Of a stretch of DNA of 64,000 bases, positions 1 to 12,093 are shown one piece after another (position 1 is the stretch's first letter; every line of letters starts with the position of its first letter). The stretch is from NCBI GenBank assembly GCA_019925795.1, contig CM034303.1:1550001-1614000 (forward strand), written 5' to 3'. The DNA comes from Dendrobium chrysotoxum (lineage: Eukaryota > Streptophyta > Magnoliopsida > Asparagales > Orchidaceae). The position numbers and the translations under genes are program-made. The notes under the pieces are model-generated. The model searched no databases and was not told the DNA's origin. It was given only the letters and a program-made list of their open reading frames with translations.

Positions 1-124
1 ATACCATATATGCTCATCTCATACACACTAATTCCCTCTCATCTACTGATACCATATATGCTTTCCTAAATGCGCTAATACCTTGAACCCAACCGCATGT
101 TTAAACACACACACAAATAAATAA

Positions 125-128
125 ATAA

Positions 129-186
<58 letters not shown>
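125..186. repeat. (AAAT)n / (AT)n microsatellite
   Basis: A short AAAT run passes into about 25 AT dinucleotides. It is a simple repeat with no coding content. Further AT runs lie near 10397-10437 and 46679-46720. Confidence 0.95.
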
Positions 187-188
<2 letters not shown>

Positions 189-639
189 CCAATCATATGC
201 TAAATGGAACTCTCTCGTCTTATACACTTATCTTATATCAATTAAATTTACTTTCGATTTCTAAAATGCTCGAGTTGGATTATGATAAATTTTATATAAA
301 TATGTATCTTTTACTCAACTTGCAACTTGGCCTCTCTGTTTTTGGAACACCCAAGTTGGTACTTTGTTTTTTAACTAGGCTGACAAATAGGTTTATATAA
401 TTATTCTTCAAGTCTTCTTTCATTAACTTGAAATTTTTTGATAAAATTTCCATTCCTCAATAATATTTCCGTTGTTGGTACTTCTAGGAAAGACTATGGT
501 GGCATCCCAACCTTATTGAGTTTCAAAGAGGACAATACTTGTAGTGGCAATATCCTAGTAAAGGGAATCAACACTAATAATTGTGCGAGTATTCATCTCT
601 TTTATCCCTGATGTGTGGATCGTGTGAGTTCAAAGAGGC

Positions 640-1870
640 TAATTTGGAGTTTAAAAAAAGCCTTTGAGTCATCATCTTCATTATCATTAGTCTTATCTCA
701 ATTTTTTGGGATCAATTTTATGAATTCTTATATTTATACGTTCATATTTAATGTCAATTAATTGAGGTATTAACCTTATTCTTTGCAAATTTATTTTGAA
801 CAAATTCTCACCATATTATCTTATATCTACATTCTCTTATTCTTAAGCCACCAACACTAATTTAATCTACACATTTAATTTGTGTATTTTGTACACTTTA
901 TTGCATGTCCAAATCAGCTAAGTTTATTCTTATTTATCTTGTCTTCAATTTATGTCATACGAAATATTTCTATATAATCACTCTTTAATTTATCCGCATA
1001 GTTTTGTCATATATCAAACTTAACATTCTCATTTTTATAGAATTAACTTCAATATCAATGACTTTATCATCCAAAACTCGAATTAATAAAACATCATTAG
1101 TTTAATTGTGATTTTATAAAATTTACCTTTCTCCATGATATACTCATATCACTTAGTACCCTTTAGATACTTATCCATTTTAACTACCGGCCTCAAGTCT
1201 AGAGGTTATATTTTCATTCTTATGTAGAATAGATCCGATATATTTACATTTATCACACCTAAGTATTACTTTATCTCTAATAATGTTGATTGATAACTAT
1301 TAATATCATTCCTACTTAAATTGCATATCATAAGCTCAATTTTTATTCTAGTAATTCTGAAACCTCTAGCTTCTAAATAATTTTCCATATTTTTTAACTC
1401 TTCTACTTATTTCATTAAATGTTTAATTAAATTGTCAAAAAAAAGTATATACTAAGTCATCTCACTTTGAATATCCTTTGTAAACATCTTCATAATCAAT
1501 AACAAAAAAAAATAAATTTGAAATTGATTCTTGATGTAATCTTATTATACTGAAAAACTCTTTGGCTATTCCATAAATACTTATATTACTAGTTAGTATT
1601 TTATCATACATATCCTCAAGAATTTCAACATACCTTTGACAAACCTTTTTGCTTTAATGTGAACCAAATTAATTCTCGTTTTACTCAATCAGATGCCTTC
1701 TCAATATAAATAAAATTATATGAAAACACTTTCTTTGCTCTTTGTTCTTTTCCAATAATTATTTTAACATAGAAATTATTTTCGTAGTTGATCTTCCTTA
1801 TAGAATCAATTAATTCTTTAAAAATGATGTAATTTTTGTAAGTCTGTTATGTTCTATTACTCCCTCTCTT
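640..1870 (-). mobile_element. Degenerate RTE-type LINE remnant, antisense
   Basis: Read on the minus strand, this AT-rich block gives broken stretches such as IKMRML..IYDKT near 1010-1050. These resemble the C-terminal region of plant RTE reverse transcriptases, seen better preserved at 40976-41467. The 3' end near 690-720 resembles the GGGATCGGCTACATGAAT tail of the RTE copies at 15.7 and 41.4 kb. It carries many stops and frameshifts, so it is old. The rest of positions 1-1945 is AT-rich with nothing else I recognise. Confidence 0.5.
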
Positions 1871-2253
1871 AACTTCATAGCAACCCATAAACTTATCTTT
1901 CATGGCTAGAACAATTTTGAACATCTTTGTTCATAAATATTGACATGTTGACCTCTGTACAAAGAACAAAAAGGGAAGAAGCCAAAAATCCAGCATACAT
2001 ACCTTGTACCTGTCGGATCCACGAATCCGGCCAAAATCCCGCTGATATTTCGCTTACCTCGTATAGATCGGTGCCATTTAAGTCACATCTCACGATTTTT
2101 GCTTGAATCTCGCCTCGATTCTTCTCTTTTCATGCCGTTAAAACAAACTCAAACTCCGCAAGCTTCGGTTCTTCCCCGCTCGTGAGACCTCCCGCTGCTT
2201 CTCACTCGTGACTCCAGCCCTAACCAACTTCCTTCCTCAGATCAGACGCAAGT

Positions 2254-4081
2254 TGTGAAATACCTAAATTTTCTTATAAGAATTTTTGACTTAGAACAAT
2301 CAATATTTATTTATGGAGTCATCTTAAGTCCAAATCACAAACCGTCTTTGCCAAAACATTTATAGTGTTGTGTTTTAGCTTCCTCATTTTTTTCATAATT
2401 TTTGGGCTCTGTTGAAATTTCGTAAAAAATTGGCACCTGTCGGTACAAGTGAGGTTTTTGGGACCGTCAGGTGTCTGTTTTACAAACCAATTTCACTATA
2501 ATTTTTTAAATAAAATAAGTTAATTTATGAATATTTTTATGTAATTTTTGGAATCCCTAAAAGAATTTTTATGAAATTTCTATTAAAAATTAATTATAAT
2601 AATATTATTATATATTATTTAATAAAAAAAATGAAAATATCTAATTCCACTTAGTTTTATATAAGCATGCCATGTTATATCCCTTAACAGAGAACCAAAT
2701 CGGATTTTGGAAAAAGAAATAAGAGAAAAAGAGGAGAGAGAAAGGAGGAAATCAGATTTGGGCGACTTTAAGCCATTTTCGTCCGTCAGTCCAGTTAGGA
2801 AACTTGTTCGTCTCAGGGTAAGGCTTATTATGCCCATCTTAATTTTAAAAAATATGCAAGTTTGAGCGAATATTTCTATCAAAATTTTATATCCGTTAGC
2901 GAAAAACGGGGATAACTTTGCACCGGTAAAACTTTCACCGCATAAATTTTTATATGTTGTAGAGATTACGATTATGCACATTTTGAATATTTTCTAAAAA
3001 TTTTTCACCGGAGATTTTAAAATTTGCGGGGTTTTTATTGAATAAAAAATTATTTGGATATTGAAAAATAGTGCTGTAGTATAATAAAAGTCTTAAAATA
3101 TCGTTTCAAACAATCCATGGTAATTTGATAATTTTTTGAAAATGTGCATTTTTGCCTAGTTGAATTTTCTGTTGTCTACCATTATACAATTGTGAAATTT
3201 CGATACATGCTCAATTACTCTTTAATTGTTATAATGTGATGATATATGTGCATATGTGAGTATATGTGAGCAAATTATATATGTTTAGAGCTATAAGGGG
3301 CCAGAATCCTCTGAGATTCTGTCTGTGTTAGAGAAATACTGAGAGTTATAAGGGGCCAGAATCCTCTGAGATTCTGTTTGAGACAGGGATATGTGATATG
3401 TTCTTATGCTATAAGCACAAATAAAAAAGGAGTCATAAGCAGCCAAAATCCTTTAAGATTCTGTTTGGGTCCAGGAAGTGTGATCTGAACTACTCTGTGG
3501 TATGAATTTTAATTTATTTATTTGTTCCGTACTGTTATTTAAATCAGAGAATAATTATTATGCATTTATTACATTTTTCAGTTTAGTGATTCTTAGTTTA
3601 GTGATTTATTTAAGCTGTATTTAACTGCTTTTAAATATTCAGTAAAATATTTGATAAAAGAATATTTGAAAATTTAGATTGGTTTGTGTGACTTGCTGAG
3701 CTGTTGTAGCTCACTGTGATTTTGCATCTGATTTTTAGGATCTAGGAAGGGAAAGGAGATTATGGACTAGCAGTTCAGGATCTGATATTAGGTCATAGGT
3801 ATTTTGCTATTTTGATTTTTGTACAGTCATGGTTAGTTAAATTTTTAGTTCTATAGCTCTTGCATGTAGCTATGTACTGTAGTGTAGATATTTATTTTGA
3901 TGAAATGAAAAAACCTGGTGGATGAGTTTATTTTTAGTATTTCGTTATTTTAATAGCTCTGTAGTCGGTAGTCTATTTTAATGAATATTGATAAAAAATC
4001 CGAAAAAATTCTAAAACTAGATCTTGGGATTTGCCTGTCACAGCTCAACACGATATGACCTGTCCTGGTTAAGTTGTGACA
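2254..4081. mobile_element. Nested 1.8-kb solo LTR (TGTGAAAT...TTGTGACA)
   Basis: The sequence starts TGTGAAATACC and ends GTTGTGACA, with TGT...ACA inverted ends. It is flanked by the perfect 5-bp duplication CAAGT (2249-2253 and 4082-4086). It interrupts the GC-rich leader of giant LTR copy 1, which resumes as AACGACCGAACC. It contains short tandem repeats at 3285-3480 and no ORF of note. The family is not identified. Its ends resemble those of the small solo LTR at 11767-12088. Confidence 0.8.
3285..3480. repeat. Three tandem ~70-bp repeats inside the nested LTR
   Basis: A unit containing ATAAGGGGCCAGAATCCTC followed by GAGATTCTGT occurs three times (near 3290, 3350 and 3435). The third copy is more diverged. 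AATCCTC and GAGATTC lie close together and can pair partially. Confidence 0.8.
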
Positions 4082-4489
4082 CAAGTAACGACCGAACCTT
4101 CATAGTCAAAGTTCCGATTCCCTCTACCTCTTCCTCTCGTCGAATTGGAAGCCATTCGACCTTGCCCTAGCCGCCTTTAACTTGCGACCTCAAGCCTCCT
4201 TCGACGGCTTTTCTTCCTGTGGGATCGGAAGTTACGACATTTTGGACCGGAGGCAATGCGGGAGCTCACCCACTGTGAAGGTAGTCATCCTTCTTCCATT
4301 CACGCTTCTTCGGCTAGGTCCCATAAAGTTCCATGCAAAAAGAGGGAAATGGAGGATTTATTCTGCTGTGAGGTTTACAGGACGATCAAATCCCGTTTGG
4401 CAGGATTTAGCATAAATTCTGTTCAAATCCTACATAATTTCTATTGCCAAATAGTTACCTGAATCTTGTTAAATTCTGCATTAATCTTG

Positions 4490-4840
4490 TATAGCAGAAT
4501 CTGATTTAATTCAATTTGAATATTGCATATATTCTGTTATAAATTATGCATGAATTAATTATAATTAATTAAATTTAATTATAGTTAATTATTTTTTTCT
4601 TATTATAATTAATTATGATTAATTATAAATTAGTTATAATTAATAAAATTTAATCATAATTAATAATGTTTAATTATAGTTAATTACTATTAATCATAAA
4701 TTAATCATAATTAATTAAGTTTAATTATGATTAATTATAATTAATTAAACCTAATTATAACTAATTATTTTTAATTCTAATTAATTATTATTAATCATAA
4801 TTAATTATAATTGATTATTTTAATTATAATTAATTATAAG
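4490..4840. repeat. AT-rich TTAATTA block of giant LTR copy 1
   Basis: A low-complexity run of irregular TTAATTATAATTAA words. Equivalent blocks lie in the other giant LTR copies at about 17025-17400 and 29880-30410. Their placement between the GC-rich leader and the hairpin array is constant. Confidence 0.85.
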
Positions 4841-4969
4841 ATAAGAAAGGAAAAAAGTGCAAAGAGCCACCTCCTTTCTTGTGCCTCGACTTGCGTGCCA
4901 ACTCCACTGACGTTCCCTCGCCAAGGTATAACATCATAAACTTTGAAAACTCATTCTCAGCGCTTGTAG

Positions 4970-5385
4970 CGCAGTGAATGACCACCCATGTGCGCTTTTC
5001 TTAGCACAGTGGGAGGGAATTCGTTGCGGTGCTAGCGGCGAGACGGGTAATCCCCATAAAGTCCTGTTTTCGGTGCTCGTGGAGCGCCAAAGGACCCCCT
5101 ATGCACGCTTTTCTAAGCGTGGTGGGAGGGAACTTGATGCGGCGCTTACAGCGAGGCAGACGATTCTTGTGTGCGCTTTTCTTAGCATGGCGGGGCAAAA
5201 ATATAAGTATCCGTACGCGGGGAAAAACTGTTTTTTCAAACATGTGCTTTTGAAGACCCATGCATGAATTTCTTGGCGTGGTGGGGATGAAGACTAGGGC
5301 CACAGTGTCCTATGACACCGACCGTGCACGTCTTTCTTGACGTGGTGGGCAGGCTAAGACTCCTGTAGTTTCCCCTAAACGGGGG
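4970..5385. repeat. Hairpin array of giant LTR copy 1
   Basis: Tandem units each carry a small stem-loop followed by GGTGGG or a variant. Visible stems are CACGC/GCGTG at 5104-5121, CACGT/ACGTG at 5327-5344, and GTGC/GCAC near 4988-5005. The array ends in a CCCC-TAAA-CGGGG hairpin at 5372-5385. Different units use different but still complementary stem bases. Confidence 0.7.
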
Positions 5386-6479
5386 AGGCGTCGGGAGGCT
5401 GCCGAAAATTCCAGTAAATGGAAGATTTGGATTTGAACTTGGACTCGAACTTGTGAACCTTTGAACATAATTTGAACTTGATTGAACACATACAAGGGAC
5501 TTGAATGAACACAAATGGCATAAATTGGGACTCAATTTGAACTCAAATCAAATGACTAATCAAGACTTGAACCTAAATAAAATAAGTTCGAACTTGAACA
5601 TGATTTGAATATCAAGTGAACATAATTTGAACAACTAGCAAAGACTTGCAACTTGAGTATGAAGGACTTGGTCTTTAACTTGAATATGAACTCAAACTCA
5701 AACAAATTACAATGAGCTTAATCTGAGCATGAATTTGAACTAAAATGAACAGTGTCAGGGGACCCAAATGAACTGCAAAAGGCTTGAACTTGAACTGAAC
5801 GACATCATGTGGAAATTAAACTTGGATAACAAGGGATATGATATGATGCACATAATGAATTATTTATGAGGGGTATACTCATAAGCAAGGTAGAGGGATC
5901 TGTCAACTTCTCCACAAGAAGCACATTGAATATATTAGCCTACTTATGAGCGATGATGATGCCTAAGATGTGAAAGCAGTGACTCCCCTACAACCGACAT
6001 CATATGTCTTGTAGATACAAATGACGACTGTCACAAGTATTGAAAGACACGCAAACAAATGTAACAAATTATCAATCAACATGTATGGGGAGATTATTGA
6101 TGAATGCAATCCATTCAGCAGTCAATGCTAATATACATGAAAAATGCACTGAATCTGCCTACAAATGACGGTAGTAGAGATACTGTATGGATGGTGGATC
6201 CCTTACGAACAACAGAGATTGATGTACAAATGAATGTCAAAAATCAAACAAGGCTCATAATGAATGAGCTCTCAATGCATGCAAGTGATGAATGGTAGAG
6301 TTAAATTACTTTGAATATTCAACCAAAATCAACCTACAAGCAACAATACTTCGATTTCAAGAGAACACATCAATTCTCCCAGCTCATCAAAAAATGATAA
6401 CGCTGGATGTATCGTAGATGTGACAGTTATCCAACCAACACATTTAAGGAAACTATAGTGACACCCTGCAATCAACGTC

Positions 6480-7550
6480 AAGATGCAGATATATACACAA
6501 TATGCCTTCTGTAATCAAAGGTAAAGGCAATATGTCCCTAGCATGTTCAAAGTATCTACCAATGGTTGTAGCAAAGACACTATAATACTTCCGCCACCAA
6601 TAATTATCCAACATCAGTTGAATGCACCGACTCCCTACAAGCAAGAGCAGATGATATGTGGCAAAGTGCAAATATTAACGGGGTCGTAGGAGACCCGTCA
6701 TATGCACTATATCCCATTTGTAAGTAAACACTAGATGAAATGTAACAAATGCAAGTATCCACAGGTCCTTATGAGAGAGTCGACATACACACTAAATGTT
6801 GTCCACAAGCAGAATGCCAAAAGGGTACAACAAAAGCAAGTTTCTATGAGTTGTTGTAGGAAACTCGTCGTACACATAATGCGTTATCCACGGGCTCTTG
6901 CAGAAGACCCGTTATATACATAAAACGTCATCTACGAACAACATGCAGAAAGACTACAAATGCAAGCTCCTACGGGCTGCTGTGGGAGACCTGCTCTATG
7001 CACTATGTATCATCTGTAAATAGAAATGGAAGACATTCAACAAATGCAAGCACCCACAAGCCACTGTAAAAGACCTATCGTGCACTCAATATATCATCTA
7101 CGAGCAACTACAGAAAGATTGTGACAAACACAAACTCTTGCAAGCTGCCACAAATGTAAGAAGAAATGCAGCAATACCAAGCACCTAGTATCAGTATGCA
7201 ATAAACTGACGACGAAGATGTATATAAAAAAAAGAGGTCCGAAGCATATGTCACCTTTGTACAATCAATACCACTTAATTGAAAGTGAATACACCGACTC
7301 TCCACAAGCAGAAGCAGATGATATGCAGCAAATACAAATATCTATGAGTCCTCATAGAACATCCGTCGTGCACTGGACAAGTTGCCTACAGGGCAAATAC
7401 AGAAGAGAACTGCAGTAGATATAAGTTCCTACGGGTCGCTGTAGAAGACTCGTCGTACACTTAACATGTCACTTACGGGCAAATACAGAAGTGCTACAAC
7501 AAACGCAGGCTTCTGCGAGTTGTCGTAGAAGACCCGTCATATTCCAAAAT
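6480..7550. repeat. Degenerate 80-90 bp tandem repeats, giant LTR copy 1
   Basis: A unit with CTACGGGTCGCTGTAGAAGA and then CTCGTCGTACAC recurs about every 80-90 bp (near 6690, 6770, 6855, 6977, 7056, 7340, 7430 and 7520). Related repeats sit at the same place in copies 2 and 3. Spacing is irregular and the units are diverged, which rules out a CRISPR array. Confidence 0.7.
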
Positions 7551-7696
7551 TTCCCCCACACATGCACTGTAATATGTATACACATAGGTACACAAGAATG
7601 CACATGTAACTATAAACCCGCATGGGCCCCGACGAGCGTGTTATGGGTACACATGTGACGTCTAGGTATGCTGCGCGGGTCAATAAATAAACCCAA

Positions 7697-7748
7697 GTTC
7701 GAGCCCGATCCTTCTATGCGGGTAGATAGGATTCGACACGGCTCGAAC
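7697..7748. other. Conserved long hairpin of the giant LTR family (copy 1)
   Basis: GTTCGAGCC (7697-7705) pairs perfectly with GGCTCGAAC (7740-7748) across about 34 bases, and an inner TTCTAT/ATAGGA stem has one G-U pair. The same structure occurs at 19817-19868 and 33286-33337, where the inner stem is TCCTAT/ATAGGA. It is not a tRNA: there is no acceptor stem or anticodon arm. Confidence 0.7.
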
Positions 7749-9004
7749 CTTTAAATAAATATACGGTCGTGAGGTCGACAGGGATATTTATTTTATACAT
7801 TCATATTAGGTCTTCAAGGTCTATAATAAAAGAAATTCATTAACAAAGGCATAAAACTTATGAAACCCGATCCTCTGTTGACAGCTCGATAGAGTCAACA
7901 AGGTTCAATCCATGAATGGAATTTCTCATAAACACCCCGATGATTGCCGCGTTGACAGCAAATCTCACCGGAGGGGTCTACACAAATTTCAATCAAATGC
8001 TACCCAAGTAACCAAAATCCAAATCTCCAAAAATTCCAAAGTCCCAAATATTTAAAAATGGAAATTAAACCATCAAATCAATTAAAACTAAAATCCATCC
8101 ACCTTCCGCAACAGTTTGTCGAGGTCGACAAATTTGAATATTACTTCAGCTCACATAGAGCTAATGCCTAGTCGAAAATATCACTAGGATTCATTCTCAA
8201 ATAATTTTCTGCCAGTAAGGACGTGGTACGTGTCCTCTGACCGACCATTTTGCCGCTAAATAGCAAAGCAGGATAAACAGTTATGACCCGGGGCCCTCTG
8301 AACCGAGTGGTTTTGCCGCCAAATGGCACCACGAGATCATGGTTGTGGCCAGAGCCAATATGTTCCTTAATGACATCAAATCCTTGAGATATGAATCAAT
8401 AGAATATAATCGATAGGGCACAAAGCCCTCTGTTAGCTAACGTGGATTCAAATTTGTCCCCTTAGGCAAATACCCACCCCAGGTCTACAAGGTACCCTTG
8501 GACGAAGCAACCCATGGCTGCCGACAAGGATCCTTCTGTCAGGTTGGGTCGACTACCTCGTCTGACTAAGTAGACCAGGGACCACGATGGCCCGGGATGA
8601 CAGAACCATGGGATCTTGATCGGGTCCATCATTCATTCCCTCACCATCCGCTTTAAGTGCAAGATGGTGAAAGTTTCCAATTTTAAATATTAAAATTTCA
8701 ACAATTTCTACCCATGCTGCTACTATATGCCAAATAACATGTATCTCTACGTATCTGATTGACGACTAGCCTTAATCGAAAGTTCTCTCTCGTTATTGGG
8801 AGGGGTAATTAACTATAGGGGCTTGCGCCTATAGGAAGCTAGAACTCAGATCATAAAGTCCTCGCAAAATGAGGGCGAAATCTTTGGGTAGTGTCTTATC
8901 TACAAAACTCATTTGTTTTCCAAAATTTACCCCAGAACTTAATTCTGTTAAAACTCCCCCGAAATGCAACGGGGGAGGTCGGGGCCGAATTTTCGGAGCC
9001 CATA

Positions 9005-9930
9005 TGACACTAAAATGTTTCTTTAATCATTTAACTATAATGATGATTCTAATGAATATCCTCTATGTGATGAGAGTGGGGGAGACTTTTGAATTCATAA
9101 ATTATGACTTTAGAATACTTTTTTATGAATTGAGAGTGGGGCTAGACTTTTATTTAGTGTTGCATATAGCTTTGTACAATATTTCATGATCTTACTTTGA
9201 CATCTTATTTTGATACTATTATGTTACTTATTATTTAATAATTTTAATTAATTTAAAGATTTAATTCTGAGGTTTACAACTCAAAATAGAATAAAGAAAT
9301 GATAAACTTTGAATAAAAGGAGTTGAGTAACTAATTTATAACGAACACTAGCCTTCAAAGTTTCTCTATTTTTTAGCTATATGCCAGTTGGCCTATTTGT
9401 TTAAGTCAAATTATTGTCCATTCGATTGGTGTTCAATCAATTTGAAGTAGTCAAGCCCGGAGTTGTTGGTTAGTCCATGTTGAGCTGGTTGACTCAAGAG
9501 GTTGTACCCGTCCCAAGCAATTTAGTCAGTCATTTTATTTAGATATTCCTCCTAATTTGAGGCATTTTTATCATTTCAAGTGCCACTTTGAGTCTTAGCT
9601 TTGATGAACTTACTTGGTTCATTTTAACATATGAAAACCCTACTTAAGAATAGCCCTTAAAATAATAGGGGCCTAAATTGAATATCAGTTTTTAATTTTG
9701 GGATATTCATACTTCCTATCTCCCTTTTCAAGGCATGGAGGCAATATAATATTACCTGATCACTGAACAAGCGGTGAAAATAAAGTATTTTATTCACACT
9801 TTCTTATAGGAATCTAAGAATCTGTGTATTACAAAACATATTAGTATTTCAGCTGTTGATCAGAAAATTATTTGTTTTTATTTTCTATTTAAAAGTATTT
9901 AACTTGGGTGCTAATATTCAAGTCAAGCAG
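9005..9930. other. Intronic or intergenic DNA, nothing recognised
   Basis: This AT-rich stretch lies between giant LTR copy 1 and the first visible NOL9-like exon. I looked for further kinase exons on the plus strand and found none. It probably belongs to an intron of that gene. Confidence 0.4.
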
Positions 9931-10389
9931 GGATTATCAGAGCCGTAGACCCTTCAAAAGACCAGCTTTATCTGCTTACTCCTGTCTATCCATCCACCCT
10001 GAAAAAGGTTGACCTTGTTATACAAAGCACAATTGATATCCCTCTCTGTCTGCAACAGGTACTTTTTTTTTCCCTTCTATTAACAGTCTTTCATGAATAG
10101 CATTGCTACTTTGCCCAAATGAGAGTTCAAAGTAAGTCTAGATGTCAGTAGATGTAGGGTTGTTAAAAAAAAACTCATTATTCATGTTCGTTTTTGCTCA
10201 ATAAATGGTTCATTTTCAACTAGTTTTTATAAAGCTTGTTTATGAGCTAAACATTAGCAAGGCCTTATTTTATTTATTCGGTGTGATAATAGTTTGATTA
10301 TATTTATATAAAAATAAAAATATGTATGTTATGCATGTGTGTTGCGTGTTTATGTTTATGTATTCATATATACGTATAAATTGCACATG

Positions 10390-10440
<51 letters not shown>

Positions 10441-11058
10441 CTTTCAATTAGACTTCACATGTATGACCATCTCATTTTCAACTCAATAAATTAATGAGTG
10501 AAATATAATTTAAAATTTTGGCTATTTGTTTGACAAGCTGAGCTGAGCAATACTTGATCTCACTTATAGCTCGACTCATTTGCACATCAAATTAGATGGA
10601 TATGTATTGGGCTTTCACTTGGAGAGCTAAGCATTTTGAAATTGGATGAAAATAGGTGAAAATATTTTGACTAAATTTTTATGATGATGAGTTTTAGGAG
10701 CTTTAGATTTGCTTTGAGATGTATATATAAGTTAATTGATTATCCACATATCAAACTAATCTAAAAACAAATTCAAATGTATTGAAATACATCCTAAACC
10801 AAATTTTCATCATGTGACTTTTGCTCCATCACATTTCTCTTTAACATTCCAAAGCAAAGGGCCTCAATGTTGAACAGCTCTTGTTATCTCTTGCATGTTT
10901 TTCATGGGTTTTGTCATATAAGGTTTCTATGGTATTCCATGTGGTCGGTCCCTCTTGTTAGAATTTTGTTATATTGCCTTCAAAACATTGTGTTTTTTCA
11001 GGTATTGGGATGTAAATACCCTGACAGTGTACTGCAGAAACAACAGTTAGAAGAGTGA
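9931..11058 (+). CDS. NOL9/GRC3-like polynucleotide 5'-hydroxyl kinase, last two exons
   Basis: Exon A (about 9931-10058) follows a GCAG acceptor and ends CAACAG before GTACTTTT. It encodes GIIRAVDPSKDQLYLLTPVY followed by a stretch with KKVDLVIQ and DIPLC. This pattern matches the C-terminal domain of plant NOL9/GRC3 proteins. Those are nucleolar kinases that phosphorylate 5'-OH RNA ends in rRNA processing. Exon B (11002-11058) follows TTTTTTCAG and encodes VLGCKYPDSV..QQLEE, then TGA. The 943-bp intron is phase 0, so both exons stay in one frame. The P-loop kinase domain is not in this window. Upstream exons must lie beyond the left edge or be lost, because giant LTR copy 1 and the LINE remnant fill the space upstream. 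Whether the locus is active cannot be decided here. The 3' exon is shorter than I would expect for the family. Confidence 0.6.
10152..10595. mobile_element. Degenerate MULE-type MITE (GGGTGTAA-like family)
   Basis: The left end (GTAGGGTTGTTAAAAAA) and right end (TAGCTCGACTCATTTGCAC) resemble the termini of the better preserved element at 37990-40272. A long AT microsatellite sits inside it. It lies in the NOL9-like intron, which is otherwise AT-rich. I could not define a duplication confidently. Confidence 0.4.
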
Positions 11059-11761
11059 ACTTACCAGATCGCCAAAGATGAAGACGAAAAGAAGATTTTT
11101 TATGAGAATTTTTTTGCACAAAATATTCACAATGTTTCAATCCATTTACTACATTTTGTCGCAGAAGATTCATGAAAGAAAGCAAACAAGCCTTGCGACA
11201 AAAGAAGTGACATTCCAAGTCCAAATTCAAAAGCCTGAAATTTTTTGCGGTATTATCTGCAATTTTTTGCTTCATGGTTTACAGCATTTGTCAGCCTATT
11301 ATGTTTTTAACTGTTATTATTTTGAATTATTTTCCTCCTGCAGACTATATACTCGTAGGAGCCTAGAGTTGCTCATCTCTCTCTCTCTCTCTAGAAGAAA
11401 AAATTCTCAAACAAGCCTCTATTCTCATTTCCATTGAATAAAACATACGCAAGCAGCCTAACAGTCTCATTACTCATTAGAACTAGATCAAAACTATCAG
11501 AAGAGTCTTTGTTTTCAAGTCTCTATTATTTTTTGGTTTCAGAGCTAAGTGGTCCTCAAGTTCATTAAGATTTTAAGTATTGAATATCACCTTACTCTAT
11601 TGTCCAAAGCCGTTCTATCTAATATAGCATAGTAGATTGAGTGCATATGATAAGGAAATTATGCGTGTAAATTAACTAATATAGTTATGATATTCATATA
11701 ACTGAGATATGATAAATTTATACATTTAACAAAATAGATATATGATTGATAATTAATTAAT
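11059..11761. other. 3' flank of the NOL9-like gene
   Basis: This stretch probably includes the 3' UTR. It contains a short CT microsatellite (about 11379-11393) and otherwise ordinary AT-rich sequence. No further gene is supported. Confidence 0.4.
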
Positions 11762-11766
11762 CATAT

Positions 11767-12088
11767 TGTGAGAACCGGTTAAGCCGGTTCAACTAAATCG
11801 GCTTCTAACCAATAACAAAGGGGCCGAGCCGAATCGAGCGAACGAAGCTGTGACTCAAATGCGACCTGAGCGGCCACTGTGAGTGCAGAAACGCCTCCTG
11901 AACGGATCGTTTCGTCGTTTTAAGTGGATAATTGTGTATGAGGGAGAAAACTAACGACTCCTCATGCGAGATATCTTCGGTTCGCTCATTCCTGCTAGAA
12001 ATTACTGTTATAAGTGTAGAAATGGTCTTAACCGTCCAACTGTTAATTCATGTCTCGTTAGTTTGGATATCCGGGCTAGATCGTGACA
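11767..12088. mobile_element. Small 322-bp solo LTR
   Basis: The sequence starts TGTGAGAACCGG and ends GATCGTGACA, and is flanked by the perfect 5-bp duplication CATAT (11762-11766 and 12089-12093). It is GC-richer than its AT-rich surroundings. There is no primer site or coding sequence, so a solo LTR fits best. A TRIM-type LTR is possible. Confidence 0.8.
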
Positions 12089-12093
12089 CATAT

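Larger units (their letters stand above)
1946..9004. mobile_element. Giant solo LTR, copy 1 (interrupted by a nested solo LTR)
   Basis: The element starts TGTTGACCTCTG and ends CGGAGCCCATA, and is flanked by the perfect 5-bp duplication TGACA (1941-1945 and 9005-9009). It is 7059 bp, or about 5.2 kb without the nested LTR at 2254-4081. In order it holds a GC-rich leader, an AT-rich TTAATTA block (about 4490-4840), a hairpin array (about 4970-5385), a GAACTTGAACTC-rich stretch (5400-5830), degenerate 80-90 bp tandem repeats (about 6480-7550) and a well conserved distal third (7560-9004). The same order recurs at 16337-21173 and 29114-34635. There is no long ORF and no second LTR, so solo LTR is the best reading. 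A complete non-coding element cannot be excluded. The last dinucleotide is TA rather than CA, probably a mutation. Confidence 0.78.

Noticed and set aside
4974..5535. Overlapping open frames of 60-100 aa on both strands
   Set aside because: They run through the hairpin array and flanks of giant LTR copy 1. The copies at 17.5 and 30.6 kb do not preserve any of these frames.
6480..7550. Regularly spaced repeats considered as a CRISPR array
   Set aside because: This is plant DNA with diverged 80-90 bp units and no constant repeat plus unique spacer pattern. It is an internal tandem repeat of an LTR.
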